Shown one piece after another: positions 21,503 through 33,356 of a stretch of 64,000 nt of DNA. The DNA is from Prunus persica (Eukaryota > Streptophyta > Magnoliopsida > Rosales > Rosaceae). The notes below the pieces were generated by a model. That model ran no database searches and was not told the DNA's origin. It saw only the letters and a list, made by a program, of their open reading frames with translations. The first letter of the stretch is position 1. The number at the start of each line of letters is the position of its first letter. The stretch is taken from positions 37,502,844 to 37,566,843 of the forward strand of contig NC_034009.1 in assembly GCF_000346465.2 (NCBI RefSeq), read 5' to 3'. The translations under genes were made by a program, and so were the position numbers.

Positions 21503-22806
21503 TATAAACAGTAGTGATTATATTATAACAAAATTAAGATTTAAGTAAATCACTTTCACTATCGATGTTGATTCAAGGTAGTAAGAGTTCATGCAAAATG
21601 AATTAGCAGTGGAAAGTTATGTTGAGAGAAGAAAGGAGGATAGGGGGATAATAAAATGTATTGCCGTTGGTTTGTTCTACTAGTTAGAACTTAGAACCAC
21701 CTAAACAAAATTTGAAAAGTGTAGCATCTAAATTAAAAATTTATTATTATTTTATTTGGTGTATAAGCATGCCGCTGACGAATGCATACGGCATGCGTTG
21801 TATTGCTCTCATTTGTTCCAACAAAAAAACGCAGTAAACCCGAATGCGTTGCATGGCTATATCACTATAAGCTCTATAACTATGATCTTCACAGATAGGG
21901 TCGAAGTAAATAATATAATATTCATGTCTACGTGGCACTTACTAGATAGATAGCTTACTTTTTATATCGTCCAAAAGACACCTAACATAATAAGCCAAAT
22001 AAAGGATTTACAATTTTCAAATTGGTATGTATTATTTATATAAACCTATGTACATGTTTTTCTTCATATACAAATGAAGCTATTCTTCAATCTCTTCAAT
22101 ATCCCGGCCCTATAATTTCTTCAACTCATCTTCGATCTTCATAAAGTTGTTATTTGTCTTGTCTAGGGAATCCAGTTGGGATCAATACTAAAACTTTTAG
22201 ATGTTTTTTCGTATAGTTACACTTTTTATTGTATGAAGGGCCGAAATTATGAATTTTTTTAATAAGTAGACTGGCTAAAGTTATCAGTTAAAAAATTCAT
22301 TATCATTAATTTATGTACTTATAGTTTTTATAGTCTTTCTAGAAATTAAAGACCTCGATATTAGGGAGAGGGAGAATCGAACCTAAGACCTCTTGTGCAA
22401 TTGTTAATCGTCTTAACTACTAAACCTAGCCCCTCACAATTTCCAATAAATTTTAACATAAAACAAATACATATTAACTGCAACCAAAAATCACATATTG
22501 TCAAAATGAAAATATGTTCAAAAACATAAGTGAAAGTTTACCTATTTTAGCCAATGGATTCCCCCTCCCCCCACGGCACCCAGGATCGAACCCTAGCGGG
22601 GTTTTCTTTCCTCCAATGTAACCAAAAAAAAAAGTTTACACATTTTAATATGTATTTTTATTATTGTCTTTTAATAGGTTAATACATATTGAGCTATATT
22701 TAAAATAAGACAAATATATATCTTTGATTTATTTTTAATCCCCAAAGCCTCCCTAGGCTACATCCTAATGTAGCATTTCTCATAGTTCCACCAGTGATCA
22801 TATGAT
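21503..22806. other. intergenic with tRNA-like repeat trace
   Basis: No gene seen. A stretch at ~22365–22440 contains GAATCGAACCTAAGACCTC...CTACTAAACC, reading like an inverted tRNA T-arm/anticodon side and recurring elsewhere in this window. Another GGATCGAACCC phrase occurs at 22583. These are probably SINE- or MITE-derived debris. Confidence 0.4.
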
Positions 22807-22811
22807 CTTAT

Positions 22812-23221
22812 TGTTGAAGAATATAAGTCCTACATCGGAAACTTGACTAAATAAAATACAAAACATAATGAATGGTTCTACTACTAATAATACCGAGGCC
22901 TTTTGTGATAAAATCCACACATACTGGGCTTTGTATGTGGTTAAGTTGGGGGGACAATATTAGTATTATTAGTAGTAAGCCACTAGTCCGTCTCTCTGAA
23001 ATTTAACATGGTATCAGGGCTTGTTGATTTATTGGGCCTGAACTAGGCCATTATCCTTACCTAATATGTGATGTTCACATGTTAGGCTTGAATGTTTACC
23101 CTTACTCAATATGTGGTGTACACATGGAGCCAAGTCCACATTGAAGTCAATCATTCAAGCCCACGTGAAAACCACATATTAGGTAAGGGGTAGGGGTAAA
23201 CATTTAAGCTCAACATGTGTA
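22812..23221 (+). mobile_element. TRIM retrotransposon, plus-strand copy, truncated
   Basis: A short LTR (22812–23008, 197 bp) starts TGTTGAAGAATATAAGTCC and ends AATTTAACA. It is directly followed by TGGTATCAGGGC (23009–23020), one base from the initiator-tRNA-Met primer-binding sequence TGGTATCAGAGC. About 200 bp of non-coding internal sequence follows (AATATGTGATGTTCACATG, TCCACATTGAAGTC). The 3' LTR is missing where it meets the inverted copy. Confidence 0.75.
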
Positions 23222-23683
23222 CACAAAAGGCCTTGATATTATTAATAGTACAACCATTTATTATATTTTGTATTTTATTTAGTCAAGTTTCTGATGTGAG
23301 ACTTATATTCTTCAACACGCCTCCTCATGTGGGACCACCACATACGTGGAGCCAAGTCCACATCAGAGTCAAACATTCAAGTTCAACACGTGAACACCAC
23401 ATTTTGGGTAATTGGGTAAACATTCAAGCCCCACATGTGAACACCACATGTTGGGTAAAAGGTAATGACTCAATTCAAGCCTAGTCAATCAACCTGCTCT
23501 AATACCATGTTAAATTTCAAATAGACAGGTCATTGACACACTACTAGCAACACCAATATTATCTCCAACTTAACCACCTACAAAGCTCAATATGTGTGAG
23601 GTTTTATCACAGAAGACCTCATTGTTATTAAAAGTGGAGTTTATTTAGTTAAATTTTCGATGTAAGACTTATATTCTTTAACA
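23222..23683 (-). mobile_element. TRIM retrotransposon, minus-strand copy
   Basis: On the minus strand the order is: 5' LTR 23683–23508 (starts TGTTAAAGAATATAAG, ends TTTAACA), primer site TGGTATTAGAGC (23507–23496), short non-coding internal region (23495–23327), a purine run GAGGAGGCG (23326–23318) as polypurine tract, and a partial 3' LTR from 23317 to ~23222 beginning TGTTGAAGAATATAAG. Total size under 500 bp with no coding capacity is the definition of a TRIM element. It is joined tail to tail with the plus-strand copy. Confidence 0.75.
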
Positions 23684-24930
23684 GTAATGACTATTTAAAT
23701 TTGTAATATTTTTGTTTGTAATTTTAATTTTTGGAAAATATAATTAAAAAAATCAAATTGTGTCCTAATTTTATTATAGGGTAAACTTGAAATTGTAAAG
23801 TTGCAGAAGAAAAAGGTTTTCTTTAGGTAGATAAAGGAGGGGGTTAATGAGTTGGAACCACAAAGGTTAGCCTCTATTTATCTTCTTTTTTTTTTTTTTC
23901 GTGTGTAGGAGGCCCGAATGGTAAAAGGACGAACCAAAACAGTCTAGAAAAGTGTAACGTATCAACCATTCTGAACCAGGCCCACAATAGAATGAGATTT
24001 TAAAGTATAAAGTCTATGGAACTACAAGTGGTTATTTCATTTTACATTAATTGTATGTAGTTTTCAAATATATTGTATATATCCAGTGTCTTTGGTCTTT
24101 ATAGGCTGTTTAAACCTACTATTGCCTGATTTTCCAAATCGAGAAGTTAATTAATATATTTTTAAAAATTATTCCTTTTTTTTTCCTTCCTAATTTAGCC
24201 TTATTATACACATCAAAGTTTATTTAGGAAAAAAAAAAACATTCTATACGGATCTCTTAAAAAGAACCATTTTATATTGATGGATTTGGGGGTCGGCATA
24301 TATCCAAAAGGGGCAGTTACTAATTAATGAAATTTTATTTGGAAAGAAATCTAAATTTCTTTTAAAAAAAATGTTCTATCCAAGTACACTCCTCACTTGT
24401 GGCCAAGAGGGTGAGACTTGCCGAGGTATGGAATTTATTTCTTGTGTTTGGAAGATGGAGAAAATTAGTATACATAGTACATAGTATGTAGACTCAAGTC
24501 ATAAAAATAAGTTGATATTCAAAGGATGCTATTTGCCTCCTTACTGGTAAGGACATACTCCTCAATTATGTGAATTATAGTTTGACATATATACAAAAAT
24601 AATTCATCAAAAACACACAAAATAAAAATTTGTGCACAGATGTCATACTGCTATTGGTAGGAATATAAGAGCTCCTACTTATCTAATAAGGAGGGAAATA
24701 TTTTCCATATTCAAATGTTTGGGGGAAAAAGATTAAATCATTTAGTCCAAATATACTTTCTACACATACCGAAAAAGAATTTATATGATTTTGAATCAAA
24801 ATATCACACTTATCGTAGGAACACACAAAGAAAAAATAGGTATTACTTGTACAAATTTTCTTTTGGCTTCTTATAAATTAAAAAAAAAAGTTTTAAATAA
24901 TGTGTGGATATTTGTTTAGAAAGCACGTGC
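23684..24930. other. upstream region of GA 20-oxidase; start of the duplicated block
   Basis: AT-rich and non-coding. From ~24045 (TTGTATGTAGTTTTCAAATA) it resembles the sequence from ~29890 (TTGTATATAGTTATTTCAAA), which also precedes a GA 20-oxidase copy. This marks the left edge of the tandem duplication unit. Confidence 0.5.
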
Positions 24931-24938
24931 CAGATCCC

Positions 24939-24947
24939 TATATAAAT
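24939..24947 (+). promoter_or_regulatory. TATA box of GA 20-oxidase gene
   Basis: TATATAAAT lies 88 bp upstream of the chosen ATG at 25027. A G-box-like CACGTG lies just upstream at ~24924. The pseudogene copy keeps a similar TATATAAAT at ~30314. Confidence 0.65.
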
Positions 24948-25026
24948 CCCTAACTTGGCCTCTTGTCAATTGGCAGTGTCCGTCTCTAAGCCAAAAAAGA
25001 AAATTGTCCTCGTCAACAATACCAAT

Positions 25027-27264
25027 ATGGATTCAAGTGCCTCTGTTGTCTTGTCCTCTCCATGCGCAAAGCTTCCAAACCTTGAAGGAAACCATGGCAA
25101 TATCGAAAAGGGAGGCGTTGCTCCTTTTATTGACTCAGCTTTCCTTCAAAAACAATCCCAAGTGCCCACTGGTTTCGTTTGGCCTGAGGCAGACTTGGTT
25201 TCTGCTCATCAAGAGCTCAATGAACCACTGGTGGATCTTGAGGGTTTCTTCAAGGGTGATGTTGTGGCAACTGAGAATGCTGCCAAGGCCATTAGGTCAT
25301 CTTGCGTGAGCCATGGTTTTTTCCAAGTGATCAACCATGGGGTCGATCTAAATCTCATCAAACTCGCTGATGATCATTTGGATAAATTCTTCAAGCTTCC
25401 TGTAGAGGAGAAAGCAAAGGTAAAGAGGTGCCCTGGTAGCCCTTATGGCTATTCGGGTTCCCATGCTGATCGATTTTCGGCCAAATTGCCATGGAAGGAA
25501 ACTCTTTCTTTTGCTTTCCATCAAGGTCCAAACCCAGTTGTGGCCGATTTCTGCAAATCCAAACTAGGCAAAGATTTCGAAGAAACAGGGTAAGACGCAT
25601 GAGTAATGTTACATGTATCAGATATTATTAATATTAATTACGTCTAGAAAAGTGGTTGGTGTAGTCTAAACGTTTTGTTATTTTCATTTTTTTTTTTCCC
25701 TATACAGTTTAAATTAATGGGTTTATTAATATATTTTTGAGTGTCAACACACAAGCACTAATTAAAATACACACAATTAAGCACTAATTAAAATACACAC
25801 ATACATGATGAGGGCTACTCTTAATTTGCTTCTTAATTATTAATTTTTTGTAGGAGGGTCTACCAAAAGTATTGTGAAGCAATGCACAATTTGGCTCTTT
25901 CAATTACGGAGCTCCTGGCAATTAGTTTGAAAGTGGATCGAATGCACTACAGAGAGTTCTTTGAAGATGCTCACTCTATCCTGAGGTGCAACTTCTATCC
26001 AACTTGCCAAGAGCCAAGTCTTTCTCTTGGAACGGGACCTCATTGTGATCCAATATCCCTCACCATTCTTTACCAAGACCAGGTTAGAGGGCTTGATGTG
26101 TTTGTCAACAACCTATGGCAGACGGTTCGACCTATTCAAGGTGCCCTAGTCATCAACATTGGAGATACCTTCTCGGTACGTATAATCTACGCTTTTTAAT
26201 TAATTAAGCTTAGAGTAACTAATCTTTTATCACATGAAAGTCTATTGTTGAACTTGAATTGGACCATAGATTCATCATTATTTTATATATAGAAGTGATA
26301 TTCGGGGAGGGGGATTCCAACACATGATCTCAATTGTGTAGAGGTAACTGTTTTTAACCATTTGAGCTACAAAAACACCTTGCAACCATAGATTCATCAT
26401 TAACCAAAAAATAAAATGAAAAACATGTAGATCCAGCTAAAAGGGAAAACGAAGTGGGATTTCCATTAATGCTGTAGGTTATGACTTATGAGATATCAAT
26501 AATTAGGAAATCTTCACGTAAAAGATATGACGTACGGCCTAGCTAGGTATTGTTAACAGGAAAGGACACTACAATACTAGCTAGGTTTAGCTGCTAGATG
26601 ATAAGAAAGAACTCTAGATAGCTAGCAAAGTGGCTGGCCTACCCCATTTTATGAAGAAATTAAAAATAACATTATTTTATCCTGATGTTGGTGGTGAGAG
26701 TAGTCAATCTCCTTCTAAATTTTTTTTCATCAAAAAAAAAAAAATCCATTATTTTTCAGTCTCAATGTATGATATGGCAGACAAGTCATGAGATCAGTAC
26801 TCAAAGCCATTGGAAAAATGATGAGTGTGGAGATTACTTAAGAATGCAATACCAATAGTTGCGACGCACAATATGCATGTAAAATAGTTTAATTAACTAA
26901 TAATTAATTATATCATTAGTGTTAATTATAATTACTAATCTGGGTTGGCATGATTTTTTCTTATTATTATTATTATTATGTGCAGGCATTAACGAATGGC
27001 ATGTACAAGAGTTGCTTGCACAGGGCCGTCGTGAACAGCCAGAAGGAGAGGAGGTCAATGGCATTCTTTCTGTGCCCAAGAGATGACAAGGTGGTGAAGC
27101 CCCCAGAGGATCTTCTGTGCATCGAGGGGATGACAAGAAAGTTCCCGGATTTCACATGGTCAGATTTTCTCCGATTCACTCAATATAACTACAGGCCTGA
27201 CGAAACTACCCTCCAAAAGTTCAGCAACTGGCTACTTGCTGCTGATAATAACAAACATCTCTAG
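25027..27264 (+). CDS. GA20ox: gibberellin 20-oxidase
   Basis: Three exons: 25027–25589, 25854–26175, 26986–27264, all with GT–AG junctions and consistent phases. Predicted 387 aa, the normal family size. The frame is open upstream to 24955 but without ATG, so Met at 25027 (MDSSASVV) is chosen. Known role: a 2-oxoglutarate/Fe(II) dioxygenase that oxidises C-20 of gibberellins in several steps, giving GA9/GA20 precursors in the cytosol. Visible motifs: LPWKETLSF (GA20ox signature), NFYPTCQEP, iron ligands His251-x-Asp253 and His307, and the 2OG-binding R317-x-S319. The three-exon structure fits the family. It lies in unit A of a tandem duplication; the unit B copy is broken. Intron 2 (~810 bp) carries a tRNA-like repeat trace at 26290–26385. 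Confidence 0.93.
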
Positions 27265-29587
27265 GAGGAGCTCTTGCTATAGCTACTAGCTAGCATGGAG
27301 ATGGAGCGCACCGCAGTTGGTTCTCTAAGCTTTTTTTATTTTTATTTTCTGATCTATTGCAGTTCTTGAGGGCTTGACCCACACATTTATCAAATCCTAG
27401 AAGTTAAAACTTCAAAAAAGAAGAAAAAAAGAATTTTGTTGTTGTTGAAGTTTTACCAATTAATGAGCTATAGCTCTAGTTGGATGAATGTTTCTTGACT
27501 GGGCATGTCATGTTGTTTTTATATTTATATTAATGATCAGTATACAGTTTATTACTTGATATAATATGCAGATCTTAGTTATCAGTGGGGATACATGTTC
27601 CTCAGCTAGCTCTTAATCCGATAGTATTTATCTTTCGAATGTTGAAAAAAATCTCAAACTCGAATTCCGCGTGAGAAACGATAATTATCCAGCTACACTA
27701 TCATTTTACAAGAAATTATTAAGTGGGCCAATCAACTGTATATTTGCCTTCACTCTCACATGTTTGAAATTTTTTCAACTAAACATGTTCTCAAGATGTC
27801 CTTTAGCAGTGAGGATGCCAATAAAAACCAAAGACTGTTTACCTTGTTTTTTAAGGTAGCACCGTTCTCTAAGTCCAAAGTTCCTTGTTATATGTTTCCC
27901 GGGATTTCGTGAAATTTGAGAATCCACTCGTACATTTACTGGGACATGATTAAGGACAAGCTTCACAAGAAAATAAAAAACCCGACACACGAGGGCTGTC
28001 CTTGCATTTCTTTGCAGTATAGGACAGCCAAAATGGACGTGCCAAAGCAAAGAGAAGGGAGTAGGAGCCAAAGCTATGGACAACCAAACTCCCTTTGTTT
28101 TTTTCTCAACTCAAATGATGGTCTTCAGCCACAGACAAAGCAACCACATTTGTTTGGGATATCGAAAAGAGATAATAATGGCTGCAAAGGTGGGTCAACT
28201 TGGTTAGATCTCAAGTTGCTCTGCCTCCTTCCAGTTTTGCAATGAGATTCTTTGTTTGTGTGTCTTATGTATTCAGCTTTGTGCATATACTGAATTCTTA
28301 CCGTCATGTTTCTACTTACACTTCTCTTTTAAAACAATGATCGGTCAACATATAATCTTGTCAGATATATATTTATGTTATTAGATTGTGAATATAAATC
28401 ATGCAACACATAATATAAAATTAGAATTTATTTTAAATAGGTAATTGCGTAGATATTTAGGATTTAAATGACTCATTCAAAAGCAGGCGATTAAAGACAC
28501 CGCTCTGAAAAATAAAATAAAAGAGACAAAAATAGAACATCTCCATGTGTGTGGATTATCTTGTGAATTAATAAAGCGCCGTTGGAGAAAGATATTTCAG
28601 GCTTTGATAAGCTCGTGCAGTTTTGTCAATTGCTTTGTGGGAAATACAAGAGCCATCGTTGTTATTATTCTGGCCTTATATGGGGTTGGTCGAATTGTAG
28701 AAGGACACAAACAATTTATATTATTTCCATCGCTATCATTGGAATTCAAGCTCAACAGCCAAATTAAATTTGGACCCTGTCGAAATTCAAGCTCATCGCT
28801 AATAAACCCCACTAATTTTGCTTTTTAATCTAATTTTCTATCTTAATTATTTATAAGAAGAAAACCCCTTGAAAGCAACTTGAACTGGAAATGGTGCGCA
28901 ATGGATAAGTATGTGTACAATTAAACGTAAATTATTTTAATTTTTTATTATTTTAAATACTTCATATTGAGAGGGGCGATAACATACGAAATTCACACAC
29001 ACTACACGAATGCTAGGATTTGAACTCAAGACCTTTCCTAGAGGGCCGAGTGCTCTAAACCATTGCACTAGTGGATACTTTGTTATAACCGCAAATCATG
29101 GATTGAAGAATAGGGCAATTTGAGTAATGTCAATAATTTGATGTTTCTGTCCTTTATGTAGCTGGAAGTTGTTTAGAGGCCACTAAACAGTGGATTTTGG
29201 TTCTGGAAAAATGTCTTGCATGATTGCGTTGATGTCTTCGGTTATCATATCAATCAAGCTTTGTCAGCAGGTTGGACAAAAACTTGGGACCCTTTGTAAC
29301 ACATTGGCCAGCATAGAATTAAAGCCCTTGCTGGGAGTTTTTCTTGGTTTTACTTTTAGTTGCTCATCATTTGCTACTCAGTATGCGTTATTATGAAAAC
29401 ATGCATTTTTAAGCAAATAAATAATTCATGTACTATACACGTACATACATATTTTTCCTAAATAATACACATTTTTCAAATATTTTGTAATAATACATAT
29501 TGTTCGTGTATTTATTATTGAAAAAAACTACAAATAGATCATTTAAATATTAATATATATACTTGCCGAATGTATATATAAATGCGG
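27265..29587. other. 3' flank and intergenic part of duplication unit A
   Basis: No gene. The segment 27718–27890 (AGTGGGCCAATCAACTG ... CCTTGTTTTTTAAGGTAGC ... TCTCTAAGTCCAAAG) matches 32186–32365 in unit B, showing that the duplication covers the gene's 3' flank. A tRNA-like trace lies at ~29000–29070 (GATTTGAACTCAAGACC). ORFs at 27916–28245 and 28547–28828 have no domain. Confidence 0.5.
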
Positions 29588-29835
29588 AGATGTTAGCACC
29601 CCATACCCCTTTGGCATAGTGAGAAGAAACGGCTGTCACTTGAACAATTATTTCCTCATTACTTATACCACAAGTTACGTACACACCTCCCAAATTTCTA
29701 ATCAGATCAAATGTTGAAGTCCAGACACAAGAGCATATCTTTGGATGGCCAATTACGCATCCGCACATTCGTGGCGGTGGATTGTTACAACCAAAATGGC
29801 AAAAGCCTATTAAACCAAATTAACCATTTCACCGT
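29588..29835 (+). pseudogene. truncated WAK 5' fragment at the duplication breakpoint
   Basis: Aligns by eye with the start of the WAK pseudogene at 33860–34090: both contain GTTAGCA(C/T)CCCATACCCCTTT, TTGAACAATTATTTCCT and ATATCTTTGGATGG, then GCGGTGGATTGTTACAACC / GCGGTAGACTGTTTCAACC. In wall-associated kinases this encodes the [11 protein letters not shown]...NxxFLITC start of the galacturonan-binding domain. The match ends near 29835, and the following sequence instead resembles the region upstream of GA20ox (~24045). So the copy was cut by the duplication event. The frame is disrupted. Confidence 0.7.
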
Positions 29836-30351
29836 TCCCATTCTCTCTTGCTTTTCTTCTGCTTGCTTGATTATTCTTTTTTTTTCGATGCATTGTATAT
29901 AGTTATTTCAAATACATTGTACATATCCAAATTAATGAGTTAGTTCTCCAAATTCGCAATATACTTTAACCCAACAACGAGGGCATTTTAGTAATAAACT
30001 TGGTTTCAATTCCAATTTATGTGAATTTAGTAAACAACTTATAAGGAATTAGTACCACTTATACCCCAACTCCATATAGTTTAGTAAACAACTTCAATAG
30101 GAATCCGGATTTTAACTCTCCTCAATCCAACTCATCTTCAATAATTCAATTCATCCTCAATTCAATTCCTCACTAATTTGATAACGGATTAGTAAACATG
30201 TCATTAAATCATTTTATCTAAATATGCTTGGCACATACCCAAAAAGAAGAATTACTACTAAAAATTGATATTTTCCTTGATGAAGAGTTGTCTTCTCAGA
30301 CCCAGATGAATTGTATATAAATTCCCTACGTACCTTTGCCTATTCTATCAA

Positions 30352-31711
30352 TTGTTCGTGTCTCTCTCGGATGGTTCTCGTTTTATTGACTCAACTTACC
30401 TGCAAAAACAATCCCATGTGCCCTCTAATTTCAAATGGCCTGACGAGGACGCGGTTTCTGCTAAACAAGAGCTGAATGCGCCAGTGGTGGATCTTGAGGG
30501 TTTCTTCAAGGGTGATGTTGTGGCAACTGAGAATGCTGCCAAGCTCATTAATTAGGTCATCTTGCTTGAGCCATGGATTTTTCCTAGTGACCAACCATAA
30601 GGTCGATGCATATCTCATCCAACTCGCTTATGATCATGTGGATCATCTTTTCAATCTTCCCATCGAGGAGAAAATAAAGGTACAGAGGTGTCCTGGTAGC
30701 CCTTATGGCTATTCGGGTGCCCATATGGATTGATTTGCGTCCAATTTGCCATGGAAGGAAACTTTTTCGTTTGCTTTCTAGGAAGGTCCAGACCCAATTG
30801 TGGCCAATTACTTCGAATTTACTATGAGTAGGGTAATGTTATATGTACGTATGTATCACATATTATTATAGTTACGTCTTAAATTTCTAGACTACATACT
30901 CTTAATTAATTTGCTTGTTAATTAATTAATTAATTAATTACTTTTTGGGTTTCTTTTTGTACGTACTGTAGGTTGTATATCAAAAGTATAATGAAGCAAT
31001 GCACGGTTTGGCTCTTTCAATTATGGAACTCTTGGCAATCGGATTGGGAGTGGATCGGATGCTCTACAGAGAGTTCTTCGAAGATGCTGTGTCTGTCATG
31101 AGAACCAACTTATATCCAACTTGCCAAGAGCCAAATCTTTCTCTTGGAACGGGACCTCATTGCGATTCTAATGCCCTCACCATTCTTCACCAAGACCTGG
31201 TTGGAGGCCTTGATGTGTTTGTCGACAACAAATGGCAGAAGGTTCGGCCTATTCCTGGTGCTCTAGTCATCAACATTGGCGGTGTCTTCGCGGTACGTAA
31301 TGTATATCCTAACCCTAACCCTCTTTTAATTAATTTAATTTATTCAAAAAGTAATTAAGCTTAATTAGAGTAATTCATCTTAAGTTTATTATCATCGATC
31401 AAGTTGCTACATATGTATGTACAAATGCATGCATGTGCTTATTAAATAGTTTAATGAACTAATAATTAATTATCATTAGTGTTAATTATGAGTGTTAATT
31501 AATCTTGTAGGCATTATCGAATGGCATATACAGGAGTAGCTTGCACAGGGCAGTTGTGAACAGCCACAAGGAGAGGAGGTCTTCGGTCTTCTTTATGTGC
31601 CCAAGAGCTGACAAGTTGGTGAAGCTCGCAGAGGAACTTGTGCCCACAAGTGAGGGGGCACAAGAAAGTTTCCGGATTTCACATGGTCAGATTTACTCAA
31701 AATTATTATAG
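30352..31711 (+). pseudogene. GA20ox: gibberellin 20-oxidase pseudogene (unit B copy)
   Basis: Same three-exon layout as the gene at 25027. Exon 1 relic 30352–~30830, exon 2 30972–31292, exon 3 from 31511. Damage: no N-terminal part equal to the first ~35 residues; a 4-bp insertion giving TAG at 30553–30555; TGA at 30731–30733; TAG at 30779–30781; the IGDTF motif altered to IGGVF; and an exon 3 frameshift after EEL ending at TAG ~31709. Exon 2 is otherwise open and keeps the HCD iron-ligand motif, and exon 3 keeps LHRAVVNS. Inference: a recently dead tandem duplicate. Confidence 0.9.
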
Positions 31712-32578
31712 GGTTAACTAAACTACTCTCGAAACTTCACCCATTGGTTCTTTCTGCTCATCATACCAATTCCAAACCCACCAATTAATTGATAATATGA
31801 GGTGGTCCGGCTAGCTATATATACCATGGAGATGGAGTTCTCTAAATTATTTTTATTTTCTAAACTCTATTGCGAGTCCTTGTGCGTGTGACCCACATTA
31901 ATAAAATCCTAAAAGTTCGAACTTCTAAAAAGGATTTTTGTTGTTGTTGTTGGAAGTGTTATTAGTAAAGCTAGCTTGTTATATGATCTTGGTTCGAATT
32001 TACACACTGACAGTGAACCTCTAAAGACAACAACGTAGGTGTCTCCATTTACACACACATATATATATATCATCATTTTAATTTCCTCAGTTTAATTAAA
32101 TTCTTGGAGCATGCATAAGAGTTGCACGCATCTTCGCCAACTAGCTCTTAATCTAATATACACCATCATAGCACAAGAAATTAGTAAGTGGGCCAAGCAA
32201 CTGTACTGCCTTCACTCTCACATTTTCGAAAATTTTTCAATTGAACATATGTTCTCAATTTTTTCTTCAGAAGTGAGAAGGTGAAGAAAAAAAGAATCCT
32301 CCAACACCACTAAAAAACCAGACTATTACCTTGTTTTTTAAGGTAGCCCCATTCTCTAAGTCCAAAGTTTATATGTTTTCGGAAGATATCGTGAAACTTG
32401 GGAATTCGCTGGTACATTTATTGGGACACGTTAAGGACAAACTTTGCACACAAAAATAGGGTTTAAAAAAATGAAATAAAACTTGACATACGTGGGCCAG
32501 TCATTACATGTAACAGATATATAATATTCTAAATTTATCACGCATTATCATATCAAAAAATTAAAATACATGATAATT
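31712..32578. other. 3' flank of the GA20ox pseudogene (unit B)
   Basis: Non-coding. Segment 32186–32365 is the counterpart of 27718–27890 in unit A. The AC/TA-rich phrase at ~32051–32071 is a short microsatellite. Confidence 0.5.
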
Positions 32579-33356
32579 GGTTCAATAGCATGTATTTGGC
32601 TTTATAAGTCTGTCAAATTCTGAGATTTCAAAATACGACATTCATGACAAAATTAAAAATAAGATTAAATAAAAACTTAGTACCTTCCACCTTTGGCCAA
32701 GTAGCAAAGTATACGTGATTGCTAATTGCTACTATTACTCTATTAGGTGAAGATGATTGGCAAAACAAAGAAAAGCTAATTTGCCACTAAAATGGCTTTC
32801 GTGTCTCTCTTCTATAATTATATCTGTGTGAGAGAAAAACTCCCATCCCCCTTTCTAACTTCGATAAAATAAATAAAAAGAACGATAATAGCTTAGAAAT
32901 TAGAATGACTCATGGAGGACAACAAAAGTCTTTACACCTATTAACACACCTCAATGGGTTGGATATTTATACCAAAATCGTTACAACCAATACAAAACCT
33001 CTTTAGACAAATGGCTCAACATAATAACATTGTGGAAATTTTTAGGTCATGATAAAGGTATTTATTGTGAAATATTAGGTTCGAGTTTTAGCACTCGTAA
33101 AAGAGAAATTCTTAAGTGTATACAATCGGTGATGGGGTAAAGTTTCTCCCCATAGTTACAGAAGAGAGGCACATGAAAATCACTTTTGGTGGCAAATTAG
33201 CTTTCTTTGTTTTGCCAATCACCTTCACCTAATATCAATGAGCCATACCGCATATACTTTCTTTTTTAAAATTTTAAATTGAAAAAAAAAAGTGTATTCT
33301 AGTTTGAAATATTATAATTAGACCGACTTATAAAGCCAACTGGATGCTATTGCACC
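32579..33356. mobile_element. fold-back / long-TIR MITE (778 bp) inside unit B
   Basis: The left end GGTTCAATAGCATG...TTGGCTTTATAAGTC pairs with the complement of the right end, GGTGCAATAGCATC...TTGGCTTTATAAGTC. Pairing resumes deeper: TAGGTGAAGATGATTGGCAAA on the left against TAGGTGAAGGTGATTGGCAAA (complement of 33200–33230), continuing through GCTAATTTGCCAC. No coding content. The matching region of unit A does not obviously contain it, so it probably inserted after the duplication. Confidence 0.7.

Noticed and set aside
29711..29902. 63-aa ORF as a small gene
   Set aside because: It is part of the truncated WAK fragment running into unrelated sequence at the duplication breakpoint.
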